64,000 bases of DNA from Enoplosus armatus (taxonomy: Eukaryota > Chordata > Actinopteri > Centrarchiformes > Enoplosidae). Of the stretch, positions 35,114-47,201 are shown piece by piece; position 1 is the first letter of the stretch, and each line of letters starts with the position of its first letter. The DNA lies in the NCBI RefSeq assembly GCF_043641665.1, contig NC_092182.1, forward strand, positions 26,855,320 through 26,919,319, given 5' to 3'. Under the pieces are notes generated by a model, which was given only the letters and a program-made list of their open reading frames with translations, searched no databases and was not told the DNA's origin. Both the position numbers and the translations under genes were made by a program.

Positions 35114-35439
35114 CAGCAGGTCATAAATGTTCACAGAGGTGATATAAATCCTTATCAGACCCAAATGTAACACGGGACAAATAAATGTGGAAATATCTAA
35201 ATAAATAAACAAAGGGTCACGAGGGGTCAATGGAAGAGGAAAGAAGAAAAAACAAAGTTCTGCTACACAAATTCATGTCCACCTTTTAGACTTTGGGCGG
35301 AATTTCTTCTTTATTTTATAAAATATTGGATCATTTGACCTCTTAAGGACGTCTGAAATGTGACAAGGGGCCCCAACTACACACTGCTTTTTAGTGAGAG
35401 GTCCAAAGCCAAAAAGGCTGGAAAGTCAGTGACTTTAAC

Positions 35440-35562
35440 AACGTGTTGTATTTTATAAGTTTATCATATTTTTCTTCATGTAAGATCTTGATCTGAAAAG
35501 GAACTAGTAACTATAGCTGTCAAAGAAATGTAGTGGAGTAAAAAGCTGGATGTTTCCCTCTT
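35440..35562 (+). repeat. Truncated MITE-like repeat (AAGTAAAAGTA family)
   Basis: TTTATAAGTTTATCATA and GTAAGATCTTGATCTGAAAA belong to the family seen in full at 14815-15210. In this copy the element stops after CCCTCTT, while in copy B it continues with AAATGTGATGGAGTACAAGT. Confidence 0.7.
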
Positions 35563-36870
35563 TCTTTAAATGTTCTTATACTTTCTTTTTGTAGTTTACG
35601 GTTTAAAGAGAAAGGACCACACAGGTCACCAGGGCTAGTACAGCACAGCGTATGTGTCCTCAGTAATTACTTTGTGTTACGGGTTACCATCCATCCAGAG
35701 CAAAGAAGTTACACAAGGAGAATACATCCAAGAAATCACCAGGAAGTTACAGATATGATGAAACTCAAAGAAAGAATCCCAATAAGTAAATAAGTCAAAA
35801 ATTAAATTCCTTGTACCAGAAAAGTCTCCTTGGTATGTGCAACATGCAAAACCCAGTTGGACCAGTATCTGTAAGATGTATCTTTACAGGGTCTTAAAGA
35901 AAAGGTCAGCTTCTCCATATCAAACATGTCCTTCACAGTTGTTGTCCATTCTCCTTTTGTTGGGGGCTCTTTGACAAGCCATTTTTTGGTGATTGCTTTT
36001 TTTGCTTGCTACAAATATTATTTTAAGGAGGTACTTGTCCCGAACATTAAATTCAGCTGCTATATTACCTAGAATATATCATGCAAAAACTATTATCAAT
36101 TTTAAATCCCATTATTGAATTTATTTCTGTTAATATCTCTAACCAATAAGACTGGATTACTGGACATTTCCAGAATATGTGGAAGTGATCAGCCATAATT
36201 TTACCACATTGCCTCCAGCAATGTCCTGATTGTGGTCAGCTGTTTTGATAGTATTTCCTCCGAGGACGGAGAAACAATCTGATCACATTCTTCCATGAGA
36301 ATCCTCTCCATTGGCCAGAGCAGGAGGTGGTGGAATGTATTTTGCATATGTGAGACCACTCTTCTTCTGTTGTAGTTATATTTGGCTTTAACATATAGGG
36401 AGGAGTGGTCCTTGGAAGACTGTAGACATGAGTATATTTTAGATACCAGTTTCTTATGGGTGTTGCCCTTATATGCATCAATAAAGATCTCAAGCGGGCC
36501 CACTTCCGTACCCTTAATCATTTTAACGTTTCTATCAAAGTGATGCCTGAGCTGTAGGTATCTGCAGAGATCCTGTTGATCTAAATTGTGGATTTCTGTA
36601 AGGTGTTGGAAGCTTTCCAGGCCTGTATTAGTAGCAATTAGGGAATACGATGTGATGCCTTTCTGGATCCATTGTTTAAATCTCAAATCCAGCTGTGCTG
36701 GTTTAAAATCTTCATCAAATGCCACCCATCTTAACAGCCTAGCATTTCTTTCCAGTTTTAAATCTTTACATACTTTAAAGCAGATATTCAGGGGAACCAG
36801 TGTCCAGCTGCTTAATTTATCAGAGTGCACATTCGTAGAGGTTTTATCACCCAACACAGATTGAAGGGGT
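35563..36870 (-). mobile_element. 5'-truncated, decayed L1-type LINE (ORF2 C-terminal part)
   Basis: The minus-strand frame 36857-36201 encodes about 218 residues of the C-terminal part of a fish L1-type ORF2: CFKVCKDLKLERNARLLRWV, QWIQKGITSYSLI, LQLRHHFDRNVK, VSKIYSCLQSS and LTTIRTLLEAMW. In shifted frames the reading continues with DHFHIFWKCPVIQSYW and KKSNHQK, the usual end of such ORF2 proteins. The reverse transcriptase core and endonuclease are missing and frames are broken, so it is dead. Its 3' end points left, towards the broken edge of the MITE-like repeat in copy A. Confidence 0.8.
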
Positions 36871-36995
36871 CTGTCTTATTGTTTCAGTTCAACTTCTTTC
36901 ATTTTGCATCATAATCAGGATCGCACCAGCAGATTAAATACCTTCACTGACTCATCCATATAAACTGAACACAGACACAAAGAAAGAGTATGAGA
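36871..36995. other. Intergenic, no feature recognised
   Basis: Short spacer between the LINE fragment and a poly-G tract. Confidence 0.5.
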
Positions 36996-37012
36996 GGGGG
37001 GGGGGGGGGGGG
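36996..37012. repeat. 17-base poly-G tract
   Basis: Uninterrupted G-run preceded by GAGA. No retroelement tail adjoins this one. Confidence 0.9.
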
Positions 37013-37062
37013 TGACACGTATGATTCTTCACATGTGTGAAATGTGTTTGACTGTACATGTG

Positions 37063-37066
<4 letters not shown>

Positions 37067-37095
<29 letters not shown>

Positions 37096-37174
37096 CACTA
37101 TACTTCCTGGGCTGTATTCCTGTGGGTAAATGCTTCCTGCCAGGAAATAAGTTTGCTTTCAGAGTCAACATAGT

Positions 37175-37216
<42 letters not shown>
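37067..37216. repeat. Inverted pair of microsatellites, (TG)n and (CA)n
   Basis: A TG run at 37067-37095 and a CA run at 37174-37216 flank about 80 bases of unique sequence. They could pair as an inverted repeat. Confidence 0.93.
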
Positions 37217-37218
<2 letters not shown>

Positions 37219-38264
37219 ACTGAAGGTTCAGTTGAGGTTTGATTCCTGCTTTTTAATTTTATTTTTTTTTTAAAAGGCCTTTCCTCTTCAGTTACGCAGG
37301 TTGTGATATGACATATTACATGTCACATAATTGCCCGTGTTGTGATTTCAGGAGAGTGTTTTAATTGGCTGTTTCGAGCTATCATGTATTCGGATTCTGT
37401 ATTTCTCCACTGAACCTATGATCCTGTTTTGTACTTTTCTACTGAGCACAATGTACGTCCTTGAAGATAATATGACTGGTTAGAACTGGTTTTCATACCA
37501 GGAGACGGCTGAAACTCCTCTATTTTATCAGTTAGATTTACGCCGTACCGCCAACATCCACACATGATTTATTTCAGTAAGTCCAGCCTCTGTACAGGGC
37601 AGGCCCAGCCCGAGAAGATAAATATGAATCATTTTCGGACATCGGGGCTCCTTCTGACTGAGATCCTGCGAGAGCTCTGTCACTCCGAGCCCAGCGCTGC
37701 ATTTACTTTACCTGTGACCGAAATAAAGTTTACATCTGTGAACTGAACATTGCTCCAGTTTGTTCTTGGGCTTCCAACTAAAGAATCGGGCTAACAAGAG
37801 AGAGAGAGAGTTTTCAGGAATGACCTCTTTGCGCACGATGATTCATGCTTATAAGTCGCTATCGTCTCCCAAGATACGTTCTGTTAGATTTGTGTGCGGA
37901 TTTAGCCAATCATCTGGACAGGAAGACACGCTGTAATCATGCAATACTCCTATCTGTCCAAGTTCTGTCCACTTTTGCATATAAAGGGGAAATCGCTGAG
38001 TGTAAGGCAGGTGCCTTCATTTGAGATTCATATTTCACAAGTTGCAAATGGGCTTCTTAGAACCTGTGTGAGCGAGGTTTTTTATGCTCAGTATCTTTTA
38101 TGAATCAAACGTACGTAAATCCTTGGAAATGATCTTAAGACTAAGTTCAAATGTAAATCTAAGAGCATTTTTGTAAATGAGGCCCCAGCACCACAAACTA
38201 CAGCCTCCAAAATGACAACAACAAAAATAAACACGCTAACCTTCATAAAAGGAGGATTTATTGC
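37217..38264. other. Intergenic, partly repeat-like, no gene seen
   Basis: The stretch about 37820-38185 ends with TTTTTGTAAATGAGGCCCC, a phrase I associate with an interspersed fish repeat. No coding content was recognised. Confidence 0.5.
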
Positions 38265-38295
38265 AGGACTGTTGCATCAGACTGCATTAGTTTAG

Positions 38296-38325
38296 CCAGG
38301 TGTACCTAATAAACTGGAAACTGAG
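38296..38325 (-). repeat. Terminal fragment of the TTTATTAGGTACACC element
   Basis: CCAGGTGTACCTAATAAACT matches, as an inverted copy, the end of the element at 49479-49735 (CACTTTATTAGGTACACCTG). Confidence 0.6.
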
Positions 38326-38454
38326 AGTATTTCTTTCATCAATTAGAGCCTGGAAACGAGTTTATCTTCAACTCTCGTTACTCTCCAGGTGGCCAGCCGG
38401 ATATACGCTCCATCCGTCTGTAAATGATCTCACTTATATATATATTATACTTTT

Positions 38455-38690
38455 CAACCTTCACGGTTCCCAAAGCGCTTTACAGCTAAGTCTCACTCAC
38501 ACATTCACTCACCAATGGTGGGTTGACCGAGCTGCCAGCAAGGTGCTGGTCTCCATCGGTCTCCAGCTTAGGGTTCAGTGTCTTGCTCAAGGACACTTCG
38601 ACATGACGGGGGCAGCCGGGGATCGAACCCCCAACCCGCTCTAACCAGCTTTACCTCCCGTGCGACAGTGCTAACCACTGTGCCACCATG
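38455..38690 (-). mobile_element. tRNA-derived SINE
   Basis: On the minus strand it begins with GGTGGCACAGTGGTTAGCAC (A-box region). GGGTTCGATCCCCGG (B box) follows. Then come GTGTCCTTGAGCAAGACACT and a tail with TAAAGCGCTTTGGGAACC, a known SINE/LINE-type end that would normally run into GCTATATAAAT-like sequence. It sits between the two segmental duplication copies. Confidence 0.8.
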
Positions 38691-38880
38691 AATACTTGTT
38701 TTCTGAAAAAAGGAACAAAACTTTGCTTTCAGTGCTTGAGACTATGAGGTTGCCCCACTAATTGTACACTGGACGTACAAAAAGATAAGACTTGCAACAA
38801 AAGGATTTATCTCAACAAAGAGATTTTGTTGGGTTTAATACATTGGACGCCATGAGATACTGCTTCACAGGGACACCTCT
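38691..38880. other. Intergenic, no feature recognised
   Basis: Spacer between the SINE and duplication copy B. Confidence 0.5.
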
Positions 38881-38901
38881 GTGTGTGTGTGTGTGTGTGT
38901 G

Positions 38902-39151
38902 TACTTGCTGTCTTTGTGAGAACCAATTTGGGTTTTAAACCTTGGGATTGAGGACATGTTTCGAACAGATCTTCAAAGGGCTGTTTGAGGGTTCAGACAT
39001 GGTTTTAATGTTCAGGTTAGAATTAGGCTGAGGTTAGCGTTAGGGTAAGAGTTGGAGTTAGGCATTTAGTTGTGATGGTTAAGGTTAGGGGAAGGGCCTA
39101 GAGAATGCATTGTGTCAATGAAGGTCCTCACAAGTATAGAAGTACAAGGTT
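38902..39151 (+). repeat. Dispersed teleost repeat with TTAGGG-like interior (copy B)
   Basis: Nearly identical to 33721-33970; one substitution was seen (AATTTGGG versus AATTTGAG). Confidence 0.7.
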
Positions 39152-39481
<330 letters not shown>

Positions 39482-39639
39482 CATCACATCGGGGTTCTAG
39501 AATCTACGACTCATCAAAGCATCAAAGCACACAGTTTCCTACAAGAGGACTTTATCTCAGACCAGAAACTACTGACCTCTACTGAACTACTAAAGACTAG
39601 TACGCGTCCTAGAGAAAAGAGAACCCACTAACAAGTGCC

Positions 39640-40212
39640 ATGACTGAAAAAGAGACACCAGAGACAATCCTGGAGAAGGAAAACAACTCCGAGACCACCA
39701 TGAACCAACCTGAAACACCTACGGAGTCTGCTGATCCATCTGCCTCTGGTTGTGAGTCCACAACCCAGACAGAAAGTGAGAAGCAGCTCCGCTTGTTCGT
39801 CGCCCTGCTGACGGTGAGAGTGTTGACCAAGTGTCACGCTGTCCAGAACCGCAGCCAGGAGGAGTGGGCCGCCCACATCAAACTCTTGATAGACAAGACC
39901 ATGGAGGGGCTCACTATCACCGAAGGCTTCTGCCCGGACCCCAAGAACACCAAGAAAGTCTGCAAGGCGGTGTTGAAAGACCTGCAGAAGAAGTTCTGCA
40001 GTCGGCGCCTGCTGGAGACTGTAATAGGGTTACAGGATCCAGATGTGGACGCAGTCATCGTCAAGTCTTTGCAGGCTCACATCCAGGACCAATCTGCTCG
40101 GCTCGCAGCAAAGAAAGTTGCCCCCCGCCGTTTCTGGAAGGACTTGTTCAATGGCGTGGCTTCACTCGCAGGTATTGCGAGCTTCTTCCTTTTAGCGGCC
40201 CTCCTCGCATAA
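39640..40212 (+). CDS. Uncharacterised 190-residue putative tail-anchored protein, copy B
   Basis: Same 190-codon single-exon frame as at 34209-34781. I do not recognise the family. One base change is seen in the frame, giving glutamine at residue 149 where copy A has lysine. The layout is the same: acidic low-complexity N-terminus, amphipathic core with the CKAVLKDLQKKFCSRRLLET stretch, and a hydrophobic C-terminal end suited to membrane anchoring. Upstream, 150 bases of unique sequence separate the ATG from a TG array about 330 bases long, which could affect promoter activity. An AATAAA is at 40415-40420. That both copies are fully open fits a real gene but also fits a duplication too recent for stops to appear. 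Confidence 0.6.
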   Translation: MTEKETPETILEKENNSETTMNQPETPTESADPSASGCESTTQTESEKQLRLFVALLTVRVLTKCHAVQNRSQEEWAAHIKLLIDKTMEGLTITEGFCPDPKNTKKVCKAVLKDLQKKFCSRRLLETVIGLQDPDVDAVIVKSLQAHIQDQSARLAAKKVAPRRFWKDLFNGVASLAGIASFFLLAALLA

Positions 40213-40279
40213 AGCAGCACACCAGCAGCTGCAGGCGGAGCAGGTTTGCAGCGTTGCAGCAACGTCAGCTGTCAGCTGC

Positions 40280-40406
40280 CTATAGGGCCGCACAGTGGCT
40301 CAGTGGTTAACACTGTGGCCTCACAGAACCAAAGTCAGGGTCACCGACCCAGACTCGTGTCGGCGTGGGTTTACTCCGGGCGCTCCGGTTTCCTCCCACA
40401 TGTCCA
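40280..40406 (+). repeat. SINE-like segment with tRNA-type head (copy B)
   Basis: Counterpart of 34849-34975, with one substitution seen (GTCACCGACC versus GTCAGCGACC). Confidence 0.75.
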
Positions 40407-40414
40407 ATTTGAAC

Positions 40415-40420
40415 AATAAA
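40415..40420 (+). promoter_or_regulatory. AATAAA polyadenylation signal candidate, copy B ORF
   Basis: Canonical hexamer about 200 bases after the stop codon at 40212. Confidence 0.45.
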
Positions 40421-40505
40421 AATGTTTAAATGTATTACTGATTTCTGACAAACTTCTTCTTGAATTAGTTATAAGGCAGACGTGAAATGTGAATTAACTG
40501 ACCTC

Positions 40506-40552
<47 letters not shown>
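40506..40552. repeat. (CA)n array
   Basis: CA run of about 47 bases, counterpart of 35075-35111. Confidence 0.95.
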
Positions 40553-40554
<2 letters not shown>

Positions 40555-40879
40555 CAGCAGGTCATAAATGTTCACAGAGGTGATATAAATCCTTATCAGA
40601 CCCAAATGTAACACGGGATAAATAAATGTGGAAATATCTAAATAAATAAACAAAGGGTCACGAGGGGTCAATGGAAGAGGAAAGAAGAAAAAACAAAGTT
40701 CTGCTACACAAATTCATGTCCACCTTTTAGACTTTGGGTGGAATTTCTTCTTTGTTTTATAAAATATTGGATCATTTGACCTCTTAAGGACGTCTGAAAT
40801 GTGACAAGGGGCCCCAACTACACACTGCTTTTTAGTGAGAGGTCCAAAGCCAAAAAGGTTGGAAAGTCAGTGACTTTAA

Positions 40880-41062
40880 CAACGTGTTGTATTTTATAAG
40901 TTTATCATATTTTTCTTCATGTAAGATCTTGATCTGAAAAGGAACTAGTAACTATAGCTGTCAAAGAAATGTAGTGGAGTAAAAAGTTGGATGTTTCCCT
41001 CTTAAATGTGATGGAGTACAAGTATAATTTGTACTATGTACTTGAGTAAATGTACTTAGTTG
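40880..41062 (+). repeat. MITE-like repeat (AAGTAAAAGTA family), continuing past the duplication edge
   Basis: It continues through GTACTTGAGTAAATGTACTT, the usual end of this family. The copy in block A lacks this end. Confidence 0.7.
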
Positions 41063-42589
41063 CTAGTTTGAAATTTGAAAAATAATCCTGCACCCAAAAA
41101 GGTATTTCCTCTCTCTTTCTCTCAACCTTTTTAAAGACTAAATATCACCAAAATATCTACCGAGTGTCAACAAAAGCTCAGCAGAATGAATCTCACCCTC
41201 TGTGACACATCAGGGAATGTGACCCCGAGATTACACAAAACACACAGACAGCATATGTTGTACTGGTGCTTTAAGGATCTGAGATTTTAAATATTTCTGC
41301 CTTCAAGTTCATTTGGAAATTCACAGGTTGTGAGGTGCACCAACATTTTTAAATCCCTCTGTAGACATGTTTGGACTTGGTCCACATGTTCAGCTTATTT
41401 TAGCACAAACACTGGTGAGTAGAGGGAAACTGCCAGCCTCCACCAAAAGAGTAAAAGCCCTTCTGACAGCTGCAAAACTGTCTTATGTTGTATCTTATTA
41501 GCCAGAAAGCTAGCCAATACACACATTCAGCTAACTGACTGTGCCTGCACTTGTGCAGCTGCTAAAGATGTTATGTGCGGACACCAGTCAAAAAAGTAAT
41601 GTTTAAGCTAACTGCTCACCAAGTTTCCCTCCAAATGTAGCGCAAATCTTTACTGAAATTCCAGAAAATCAGCCAACTAAAATGGAAAATGATGCACATT
41701 TCCGTCCACCACTGTTCTGAGAATATTCGGAGTTGGGGGCATCCAAAGCAGCTGGAGGCAGAAGAAGAGGGCACAACGAGATGACGACATTAAAAGAGCT
41801 CCAGCCAAAGCTCAAACGACAGAAAACCATGTGGAGAACATGATGGAAATATGACATTTCTGTTAGTTTCATGTGTTAACGTGAGGAAGGTTACAGTCTC
41901 CTCATCGCTCCACAGAGATCTCATGTTTTCTGCCACAAGCTTCACGTAGCTATGTCATGATTTACTTAGCCTCTTTTGAAATGTTGGGAGTCTAAAGTTA
42001 GCACAGTGGGCAGACATCAACAGAGAGACAGACAGACTCCAGCTGTGAGTTGACCTACTGAACTAAATCTTCTACTGGCAGGAAATGGAATAAAAAGATA
42101 CCTCTGGATCTGTGGAGGGTGGAGATGCTCCTGAGCATGTGAGTGTCTGTTGTGCTTCTGCCAGTAATTAACCAAAAATGCTGGAAGATGCTGGTGGGTC
42201 CGTCAAAGACGCAACAAAAACCTGTAAAGTTGTACATAAACTTTTTCAGTTTTCTAAAAGACAGCAGCAGTGTGGTGTTCAGGGTGAGTCAGTGTTTTTG
42301 AGGCTTTGTAACAGCTTGAACAGTTCTGCTGCAGACGCTCTGCTGTGTCGTGTAAGTGAACGTTTACACCACAAGATGGCGGCACTCTGATGTAGTTCAC
42401 TGAGGGTGAACCGGTTGTGCTGACAGTTTCCTTACAGGCTGCCTGTATCACATCGCTCATCGATCGAGAGTAAATCAGTTGATGACAAACACTTTGAGTC
42501 AATTCTTACTGATACGATCATTCATTGATATCAAACTAACAGATGAAGTTATAAAGTGTTAAGTATGTACGATTAGTGATCAAACTAAA
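41063..42589. other. Intergenic, no gene recognised
   Basis: About 1.5 kb with no exon, RNA gene or clear repeat. Open frames at 41669-41872 and 42178-42502 lack domain content. Confidence 0.5.
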
Positions 42590-43343
42590 CTAACTGTGGA
42601 AGTGATCTCAGGAGTGAATGAACTGTGTTGGTTGATTAGAGAGTTGAGGCTGTTCTTAATATTTGAAAAATGATTCTTCAAGCCTGAGATTGCTTCATAT
42701 TTTGAGAAAACTTGATTCATAAAAGCCTCATTCAATTGAGGACTGAAATTCTCTGTTGATGCCAAATCACACAGTTTGTGACAGAGTGACAGAAATATTC
42801 GAGTTCTGGTCTTTTGAGTCCTGTATTTGCAAATCATCCAGGTCTGGCAAATACAAACTGGTGGCAGCTTTGATTGCATTAACATAGTCGGATGCACGTT
42901 TGCCAGTCTGAATATTCAGTCATGCCCCAGGGATCAACATCTGGAGGTGGAAGGAGACTCCATTAACATAGAATTAACACAGATTTTTAAGCCAGGGGTG
43001 CTCATGTGTCCGTCATGCAGCAGGGAGTTGCTGAGGATGGTGAGATGGTTGCTCAGCTGCGCTTCTAGTCTCCGTATTTCCTCCCGTAATCGTCCGTCAT
43101 TGTTCATGAATGTTTGATGGCGTTTCAGATACTCTGACGTTGTGTCCCGGACAGCTGAGGCTTTCTCTTCACCAAATACACCTTGGAGCATGCTGTATGT
43201 ATTAGCATTTTTTTTTAGCGCCGCTCTTGATGCAGATCTCGATAATCATGGCAATCACCAATGCTCCAAGTCCCAGGAAGATTGAGGTAAACGGAGCCAA
43301 ACTAGATCCCAACCTGCTGATGTAGCCTGGAAGGTTCCCTGAG
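42590..43343 (-). pseudogene. Decayed fragment of an unnamed fish gene with a membrane segment and coiled-coil-like region
   Basis: The minus strand first encodes LPGYISRLGSSLAPFTSIFL, continuing GLGALVIAMIIEIC, a hydrophobic helix. A run of nine A (43208-43216) then shifts the frame. The next frame reads TTSEYLKRHQTFMNNDGRLR followed by EEIRRLEAQLSNHL, a charged helical segment. A further shift near 42950 exposes VSFHLQMLI, and a later segment reads ASDYVNAIKAATSLYLPDLD. I recall similar proteins annotated as uncharacterised in fish but cannot name the family. The start may be an acceptor (TATCTCAG at about 43344), because the sequence upstream belongs to a dispersed repeat. With at least two shifts and a stop in the tail, it is most likely a pseudogene. 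Confidence 0.6.
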
Positions 43344-43400
43344 ATATCGCGTTCACCAGAATGGGACAGACGGACAGATGAACAACCAGAAAACATAATA
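43344..43400 (-). repeat. Dispersed repeat fragment (GTGAACGCGATATCTCAGG family)
   Basis: On the minus strand it reads CATCTGTCCGTCTGTCCCAT and GGTGAACGCGATATCTCAGG. A related copy lies at 56881-56965. It supplies the apparent N-terminus of the open frame above. Confidence 0.55.
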
Positions 43401-45180
43401 AAAATGTTAAGAAGTAGAAATATGTAAAGGAAGAGGTGGTGTAAGATGGTTGAGCTTTTATTTATTCAAATGTGTTATTAAAATATATGTCAAGTTATTA
43501 CATTTTTATAGAGTTGCCACAAAAGGTTATTACATTATCCACCAACCATTTTTAGTATTTTATTTTATTTAATTTTTGACAAAGTTTCTACAAATATAAA
43601 TGTTGTCACACTCAATCTGTGAGATTGAAAGAATCGACTTTTCCAACAGACTTCAGGCACTTCAGACTGTATAAAGACAAAGTCCAGTCAGCTGTCGCAG
43701 ATGCAGCCAGATAAAACCAGATAAAACCAGGAAAGTTAGGCGTGTCTGTTGATCCTTCCCTGGTGTGTCCAAGGTCCCGACGTTTAGTGCTAAAAGCAAA
43801 TATTTATCTCAACAAAAGACAGAAGCAACACCATGTAAAAAGCCTTATCTGTAAATATATGTTGTCTTTTATTTCCAAGCATTTTGTACATTTTACAGCT
43901 CTCATTGGTCCCACTGTTAATTACTTTGCACGTCCTGGTAGTTTCAGTGTTACATCATTAATTGTTGGCTAAAATCAACATTGTTTGTCATAATACATCA
44001 GTTAGTATCATGAATCACGTTAGCTGGTGGAGTAATTTGGCAAGCTAGCCACTCATCCGCTAATATAGTATTTTTCTGCCCGTGACGTTAGCCAGCAAGC
44101 TAAGGGTAGCCAACAAGCTAAGGTTAGTCAGCTAGCTGTAACTTAGCTACGCTGCATGGATCTGGCAACCAACCAGATCAGCCCCGGGAGTCTGGATGAA
44201 TAAGCTGATGTTATCCACTCAAGATAGTAATTTGATACGTTAGCTAGCTAGCAATTCATCCCTGTTAGCAAGCAAGCTACATGGACTTTGTGTTTTGGGG
44301 TCTGTGTTTTGGTGGGTGACTTTAGCAGACTCCATTCTAAGCTAACGTTAGCTAGTGTTGCACACTGTTTGTGCTGTATGGAAGCTGAACATGGACCTGA
44401 AGAGAGGCTACGCACACGCACACGCACACGTAACATCACCTCCTTTGGATTTTTGCGGAAAATTCGTGGCTCGTCCTTTACATAGAAATCAGTCCACCGG
44501 CTGTTATAGGCAACCGGGAGAGTCTGGGGGGGGGTCTCGTTTTGTGACATCACACTTTGTTCACACATTGGCAATAAAAGGCAATCAATACATGTAAATC
44601 ATTGCATATTTTGACATGTAGTACCTTTAATAAGTAAAATAAAATATTAACGATATCTACATGCTGCCTTCATGAGTGAGACACCATGTGAGTGTGAAAG
44701 CAACAAAGCAACAGTGAGTCACTGAATGTAAAACCCAAATAAAGAGACAGACTGATGAAAACAGCTACAAACGGAAAAAATAGGACAACAGAGTAAAGAA
44801 GAAACACAAGACAAACACAGACAGACAAACAGAAAAATGCAGAAAGAGGACAACAGAGTAAAGACAACAACAGACAGGTGGATAGAGACTGCATGGGTTA
44901 CTAACAGCATTAAATGTTGAGACATACTCTACTATGATTCATGTGTCTCCTATGCATGATACCAACTGAGAGACACATAAACACAAGCCACACACTGCCT
45001 GTTTGTGTGCATATCTTCGCTCATGCATGCAGGCGGTAAACACGCCTTGTGCGTGACACCTGCTTCAGGTTCACAAGTCCTTTACTGGAAGTGGATGTTT
45101 GACATCTCCATGAAAGACTTGTTGTTGACTGAGCTGTCTGTTTTGGATAACTGATGCAAAATTGTCACCAAAAAAGGGGG
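43401..45180. other. Intergenic, AT-rich then GCTAGC-rich, no gene seen
   Basis: The stretch 43440-43620 is AT-rich. At 44020-44360 the words GCTAGC, GTTAGC and CAAGCTA recur many times without a fixed period, a pattern common in decayed fish repeats. Confidence 0.5.
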
Positions 45181-45184
45181 TAAA

Positions 45185-45615
45185 TAGAAAGATAGCAACA
45201 TTTTTACATGCTATCAGCTCTGTGAGGCTGTGCTCACGCACAGCGGTAGCTAAGTGCTAACAGCAGCGTGCTAACATGCTCACAAGGACAAGCAGGTACA
45301 ATGTTCACTAACATAGTTTAGCATGCTAACATTAGCTAATTAGCACAAATCACAGCTGTGGCTCATTGGCTGCAGATTAGTTTTGCAGGTATTTGGTCAC
45401 AAACTAGAGTATTGGACAAAAAATGTACCTGTTGGTGGCGCTCATGAAAAGTCAGAGGATCACCAAAGTTATTATAATTCACCCTGCGAGAAACATGAAT
45501 ATCTGTACCACATTTCATGGCAATCCACCCACTAATTGAGGGCATTTTACTAAAAGCCAAAAATGTCAACCTCATGGTGGCGCTAGAGGAAAAGTCAGGA
45601 TCACCACAGTCCGTG
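45185..45615 (+). repeat. Interspersed repeat (GGTGGCGCTAGAGGAAA family), longest copy
   Basis: It contains GTGCTAACATGCTCACAAGG, TTAGCATGCTAACATTAGCT, CATTTCATGGCAATCCACCC and CTCATGGTGGCGCTAGAGG. The family is familiar from many fish genomes. Partial copies are at 26200-26345 (inverted) and 31008-31070. Confidence 0.7.
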
Positions 45616-47201
45616 GAATTCAGCCTTTTGGCTCTTTTTTCCACCATGACGTCAGGCTTTTGGCTGTAAATGACCCAGTACACACTGGAGGTCACAGTCC
45701 CATAAAACCAACAGAGCTATGCCATCGCAAATGCAAATTAGTCTGGAACCTCTCAGTTCATTTTTGACTTACAAGGGACATTATCAACGGACGCAGGCCA
45801 AAATGCATCTGGACGCTACGACCAATCAGAGCAACGAAACAAGTGACGTAGCGGTAGGCTGCTAGGTAGCTAGTTCGAACATCCAATTCATATGTCTTCT
45901 AGTTCAATATAATACACAGATGTTTGGCATGAAAGGATTTAAAAGCCAACATATAACATTTACACGTGAACCAGCGTCCAGTTTGTTTAATACCGACGCG
46001 ATAGCAGACTCAGACTGATCCACATCAGCAGCAGCCATCTTGTTTGTTTGCCTCAACCTCGTTTAAACCCGCCCCATGAGCTCCAGGTTCGTCTTGTTCC
46101 CATGCTAGACACGTACACGATGGGTATCGTTAAGAACAATTTAATGTGTATTTATCGGTTGTTTTTACAAATGCTCTACACAGCTTTTCTCTCTCAGTCG
46201 GTGCTTCTGACTCTCTGTTTCTCCCCCCACATGACTGATACTCTGTTTTGAACCTGTTGAGCTACAAAAGCCTCAAACAGACATTGCTTGGCTTTGATCC
46301 CTTGCAATAAGTTCCAATACATTCCACTGCAACAAAAGGTAAACCACAGTCTGCCAAGTCGAACGCGCCCAGTGGAGCTTTGCAGACGACACTGAGCGCT
46401 GTTGTTTTTCTATTCTTGTCAAAACCTAAAGTCAGCTTGAGTTTCAGGCCTTTAGAAAGACTCAGTTTTAGGAGGTAAGGTTCATCTTCAGCGTTTATTT
46501 ACATTTTCATGAGGCAACATTTCCCATACTCTGTAATTTAAAGAGCTTTAGTATGAAACCGTATTGAAAGTAAATAAATATGTGATTGTTGAATATTTCA
46601 TTCCGACGCGACGTTCATTAATGTGCCAGCCTCCACTCTCCTGGTTTCTTCTGTCTTTCCACCAGATGTTGAACCTGCTGCAGGGATCTGAATCCATTCA
46701 GACACCAGAGCATCAGGTCTGTATGGAGCTGCTTTGTGAACGGAGACGTCCTCATGCTGAAAACAGAAAAGGGACAAACACAAACTGCTGCCACAAAGTT
46801 GGAAGAACACTGTTGTCTAAAATAATCATTGTGTGCTGTAGCATTTCTCTTCCAGGTACAGATTTAGCTTAGGCAGGTAATGGTCAAGGTCAAGTTTAGG
46901 CAGCAAATATCGACAACAGAAGAGCTTTGTTTGAGAGTGTGTATACGAGTGTCTGTCTTGAGTGAAACTCAGCTTCTGCTCCAGGTGACACGCCGATGTT
47001 AAACCCTCGGTATGAAGGAATTCCCTCCGAGTAAAGACTGTGGTGATATTGGCACAAACAGGGAGACACGCAGAGACTGAAAACAGGAGGAGAGAGATGG
47101 TTAAAGAGTCTGAAAATTAAGAGAAATGTCACTTTTGGCAGCTGTTGGGTTTCTGAAGGACGCTGGTTGTGTCTGAAAAGCTTGATATTTGTCAAAAAAC
47201 T
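45616..47201. other. Intergenic, no gene recognised
   Basis: About 1.6 kb with no exon or RNA gene. Part of it (about 45720-46100) looks like another interspersed fish repeat, but I cannot set its ends. Confidence 0.45.

Larger units (their letters stand above)
33683..35562 (+). repeat. Segmental duplication copy A
   Basis: This block matches 38881-41003 with about nine substitutions seen by eye in roughly 1.7 kb of non-repetitive sequence. It contains a TG array, a dispersed TTAGGG-rich repeat, a second TG array (79 bases), the 190-codon ORF, a short SINE-like segment, a CA array and part of a MITE-like repeat. The left edge lies in the TG array; the right edge lies just after TTTCCCTCTT at about 35562. 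Confidence 0.93.

Noticed and set aside
36201..36857. A 218-codon minus-strand frame as a host gene
   Set aside because: Its residues are those of the C-terminal part of a fish L1-type ORF2 and it is broken by shifts downstream.
38455..38690. A tRNA gene reading of the sequence with A-box and B-box
   Set aside because: The cloverleaf is incomplete and the sequence continues into a typical SINE body, so it is a tRNA-derived SINE.
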